64,000 bases of DNA from Heterocephalus glaber (taxonomy: Eukaryota; Chordata; Mammalia; Rodentia; Bathyergidae), in contig NW_004624751.1 of assembly GCF_000247695.1 (NCBI RefSeq), positions 28,256,674 to 28,320,673 on the forward strand, given 5' to 3'. The notes under the pieces are model-generated. The model saw only the letters and a program-made list of their open reading frames with translations, ran no database searches and had not been told where the DNA came from. The position numbers were made by a program, and so were the translations under genes. Below, piece after piece: positions 61,046-64,000 of the stretch. Position 1 is the first letter of the stretch. The number at the start of each line of letters is the position of its first letter.

Positions 61046-61346
61046 ATATTCAAGTGGTGGAGGTGAAGACCCTGCTGCCTCCACAAGTGGACTTCTGTGA
61101 TAGGAGAGTAATCTGAGAATTCAAGTTATTGAGAGAGAGAGAGGGTATAGCTTGTATCTGGGTGGCTGGGGCTAGGACCCCTTAAGACTAGGAATGCTTG
61201 GGATTCTGTTGTACTTGTAGGAAAGGACCAAAAATATGAATATAAACTCAGTTGAAGCCTGAAGCCCAGAACAGTAATGGAAGAGTGTCTGTTTAACTGC
61301 ACAAGGTCAATTTTCCATTATTATTTTTATAGAAACCACATCAGTT

Positions 61347-61636
61347 CCAGGGCATGATGGTGCATGCCTGTAATCACAACACTCTGGGAGGCTGAGGCAG
61401 GAGGATCACATGTTTGAGTACCACCTGGGCTACCTAGTAAGATCCTGTCTTAAAACAAAAAGGGCTGGGGCCGGGGATTTAGGTCAGTGGTTTCCCTGTC
61501 TGCTGGACAAGCGCAAGGAACCGAGTTCGATCTCCGGTACCAAACAAACAAAAAACAAACAAACACAAAGGGCTATGGATATAGCTCAATGCAAAGTTCC
61601 TCAGTTTGATTTCCAGTACTACAAAAAAGAATGGAA
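61347..61636 (+). mobile_element. B1-dID dimeric SINE interrupted by a younger SINE
   Basis: B1 arm (61347-61455) with GATGGTGCATGCCTGTAATC, GGGAGGCTGAGGCAGGAGG and TAAGATCCTGTCTTAAAAC. The ID-like arm resumes at about 61569-61622 with GGGCTATGGATATAGCTCAA and CAGTTTGATTTCCAGTACT, and an A-rich tail follows. The two parts are separated by a complete tRNA-SINE at 61467-61562. Confidence 0.88.
61467..61562 (+). mobile_element. tRNA-derived ID-like SINE nested in B1-dID
   Basis: The body has CCGGGGATTTAGGTCAGTGG and CGAGTTCGATCTCCGGTACC, with a CAAA-type tail. ACAAAAAGGGCT (61455-61466) and ACACAAAGGGCT (61563-61574) on either side look like a 12-bp duplication of the linker/ID junction of the host SINE. 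Confidence 0.92.
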
Positions 61637-61879
61637 AAAAAAGAAAAAGAAAAAGCAAGAGTAGTGAACTGAACAGATTTTCTGTTTCTTTTTTGTTGAG
61701 GAGTTTAGAATGTGACTTGTTTTAGGCCCAATGTGGATCAGGATGCTGAGACAGAGACCAAGGAGGCCCCAAAGAAGAGACTGAACTTTCCACTTTAAAG
61801 AATGCTATGTACATTTTCAAAAGATTGACAGAAGGAGGGGAACAGTTGCAACCATGACTACTGCAGAGGATTTCTATGA

Positions 61880-61965
61880 ACATTAAATACATTCATCCCT
61901 AGCACTCAGAACTGTGTATGGTATAGGTTAAGTACTCAATACTGAGAACTGGATTTGGTGAAGTG
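61880..61965 (+). repeat. Possible MIR 3' fragment
   Basis: GAACATTAAATACATTCATC, CCTAGCACTCAGAACTGTGT and AGGTTAAGTACTCAAT resemble the MIR 3' end. Confidence 0.5.
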
Positions 61966-61976
61966 GCTCATACTGG

Positions 61977-61978
<2 letters not shown>

Positions 61979-62019
<41 letters not shown>
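61979..62019. repeat. (AC)n microsatellite
   Basis: Pure AC run of about 20 units. Confidence 0.97.
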
Positions 62020-62022
<3 letters not shown>

Positions 62023-62024
62023 CA

Positions 62025-64000
62025 AAGTACACTTCTCTCACTAAGAAAATTACTTGGGAAGTACAGTCATAAATATTCCTGATGAGTATGAAACCAAAAC
62101 AATGGCATGTTAGTCCTATATTTTCTCAGCCAAACACCTGTATGGGTGGTAATCCCAAAGGAATCAGGGTAATTAAATCCACATGGAGAAATAGTTTTAT
62201 GCCCTGGGCATCTCTGTCACTTTCCTTTTACTTGGCATCTGAGGCTGGCCAAATTACTCCCACTGTCATGTTTTGTGCTTCTTTTTAAAGACATGTTAAA
62301 CTATACAACAGGTATTGTCCAGACTTATACACCTGTTTGAAAATTAATCCTAGGGTTATGAGGCAAGCCTCCTAAGGGGTGCTGTAACGTATCCCATTGT
62401 GACCACCCCTTCACAGATGTACAGGAAAGCGAGGAAAGAGGTTGGCAGTGAGGGGATCTTGGAGAGCAGTGAGGGCAGCTTTTCCTTGGAGAACTTCCAA
62501 AATGGGCTTGAGGGAAAGCCTGGCCACACAACAGTGCCTAGAAGAGCTTCCATGGAGGTAATTGGGATCGAAATAATTGCATTTCTGCACAGGCCTCATC
62601 TCATCTGGTTTCAGGAATTCACTATTATTTTCTGAGACCTAAAGTATTTGTAGAAGTGTTCTCCATGTGATTGTCAACATTTCTTCAGAAAATAAGTTAG
62701 GAGATTCATAGATGGGAAAATAGCCTCATTTTAGACAAAAAGGGAAAAGTCTTCTTTAAAAATCTGTAGATCTCAAATGCTATTTTTCATCCTCAACAGA
62801 ATTCTAGAATATTTAGGGCAAAAAGAAAGCATCATTAGCATTCCATGTGGATTCAAAACTACACTAATCCCATTTCCTTCCTGATAATGCTGCTGGATGG
62901 GGAGATGACATAAGTGTTGCAGAGTATATGTGACGAGTTGACATGAACCCTCTGGGTGAAATGGGAAAATGGTGGCTGGATTATATCACAGGTGCCCTCA
63001 TAACTGTCTGAGCATTCAATCTCAAGCACAGATAAGCTCCAGGGAGGAGTCCCATGCCTAAGTGCTGTAGAACTGACTGTGTCTTAGTCGCCCCGTCTTT
63101 CTCAGAGAACAAGGAGCCATTCTTAAATCTGTAGCTAGGATTGAGTGGAGAGGCCCAGGAAGCTACAAATTACATGATAAATGTAAAAATCAAACACATT
63201 TTCACTAGAGGCATGTATAAATCCAAAGGGAAAAGGCACAGGCAAAGTGTCCTTATGTGTGGTGATACTTTGTCAGGAACATTTATAGGGATACATTGTG
63301 AAATGTATCCTTGAACTGTTTCTCCCTAAAAAAATACTGTATTTTGTTCTCCAATGACAATCTTCCTTGCATCAAAAGAACAGGGGAGGCAGATTCCCAA
63401 AACGGCAGCTCTTAACTGAACAGAGCACACCTTAGGGTTGGAGGTTTGAGTTCATACAAATGGCTTTTTCCCTTGGTTCTCCTTCTACTCTTAAGGATTC
63501 AGTTACATATAAAGAGCAAGAAGATAAATGTTTCTAATGAAAAAATGTAGATATACACAAAAGTAAGCATAAGCAAAAATAGCGTGAAGTAAGTAAAGTA
63601 AAAGTAGAGTAAGCAAAAATATGACACGATTAGATTCTATGTAGATTTCTGGCCTAAATATTTTAGTTTTTACTAGACCCATGAAATGAAAATAACCAAA
63701 ATGTCAGAATTCTCAAGTTGCCCTGTTTACCAGTGACCTAGGCATGGTTAGCACCCCTTTGACTCAGAACCCTGAGGCAGGAGCACTTGCTTAACTGTAG
63801 TGAGGATAAGGTGGGTCATGGTATTCTATAGCCTTGGATTTCCTTCCATAAAATATATGCTTATATGGTGATACGGATTTCTTCTGTGCCCTGTCACAAA
63901 TTCCAGAATATTACTGGCCATGGAAGAAGTTTTCAGTTGCCATCATTTTTGGCTTTGATGACAATACATACAGTCTTTTATCTCCTTTTTTTCCCCTCAT
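62025..64000. other. Window-end stretch, nothing firm
   Basis: 62.35-62.60 kb is GC-richer with overlapping short frames on both strands but no recognised domain. 63545-63620 contains irregular GTAAGCA/AAGTA-type short repeats. The remainder is unrecognised AT-rich sequence. Confidence 0.45.

Noticed and set aside
63735..63800. Possible B1 remnant (GGCATGGTTAGCACC... CTGAGGCAGGAGC).
   Set aside because: Two short matches without the conserved AATCCCAGCAC segment; not enough to call.
1..64000. CRISPR arrays, operons, prokaryotic promoters, phage or plasmid features.
   Set aside because: The SINE, LINE and LTR content shows this is mammalian nuclear DNA. The regular short repeats are microsatellites, with no spacer-repeat structure.

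Overview
This window reads as non-coding chromosomal DNA from a placental mammal, most likely a rodent outside the mouse/rat group. It is AT-rich and full of interspersed repeats, and no frame has the look of an intact gene. The rodent assignment rests on the SINEs: 7SL-derived B1 elements, dimers in which a B1 is joined to a degenerate ID-like tRNA unit (the layout described as B1-dID), and an abundant young tRNA-derived ID-like SINE. No mouse/rat B2 or B4 copies were recognised. A squirrel, beaver or dormouse-type lineage is plausible, but the species cannot be fixed from the sequence alone.

Layout. 1-2.0 kb holds two truncated L1 3' ends and a SINE. 2-14 kb is mostly unrecognised AT-rich sequence with MIR, LTR, B1 and tRNA-SINE fragments. 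A broken paired-like homeobox sequence, most similar to the Rhox/PEPP group, lies on the minus strand at 14.26-14.80 kb. 17-29 kb is sparse, with one SINE at 17.0 kb, a B1 at 19.1 kb and old fragments. A degenerate hAT-transposase-like coding remnant lies on the minus strand at 29.48-29.94 kb beside a young SINE. 32-34 kb has two L1 tails of one family, both on the minus strand. Further SINEs are at 34.6, 36.7 and 39.8 kb. LTRs of the MaLR (ERVL-related) type sit at 10.6, 36.1, 44.3 and 60.6 kb, with older LTR-like pieces elsewhere. L2 and MIR fragments are scattered through 41-52 kb. An 81-bp non-autonomous hAT-like element with an 8-bp target duplication lies at 50.75 kb. Microsatellites are spread throughout, the largest being a compound pyrimidine tract at 45.0 kb.

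Nothing here forms an operon, pathway or defence system. The content is best understood as a record of insertions: ancient MIR/L2 and LTR fragments, then MaLR LTRs and B1/B1-dID copies, then the L1 family and tRNA-SINEs that still carry readable target-site duplications. In one case (61.35-61.64 kb) a young SINE sits inside an older one, which dates the two relative to each other. Repeat family names are given from recognition of sequence character and were not checked against a repeat library.
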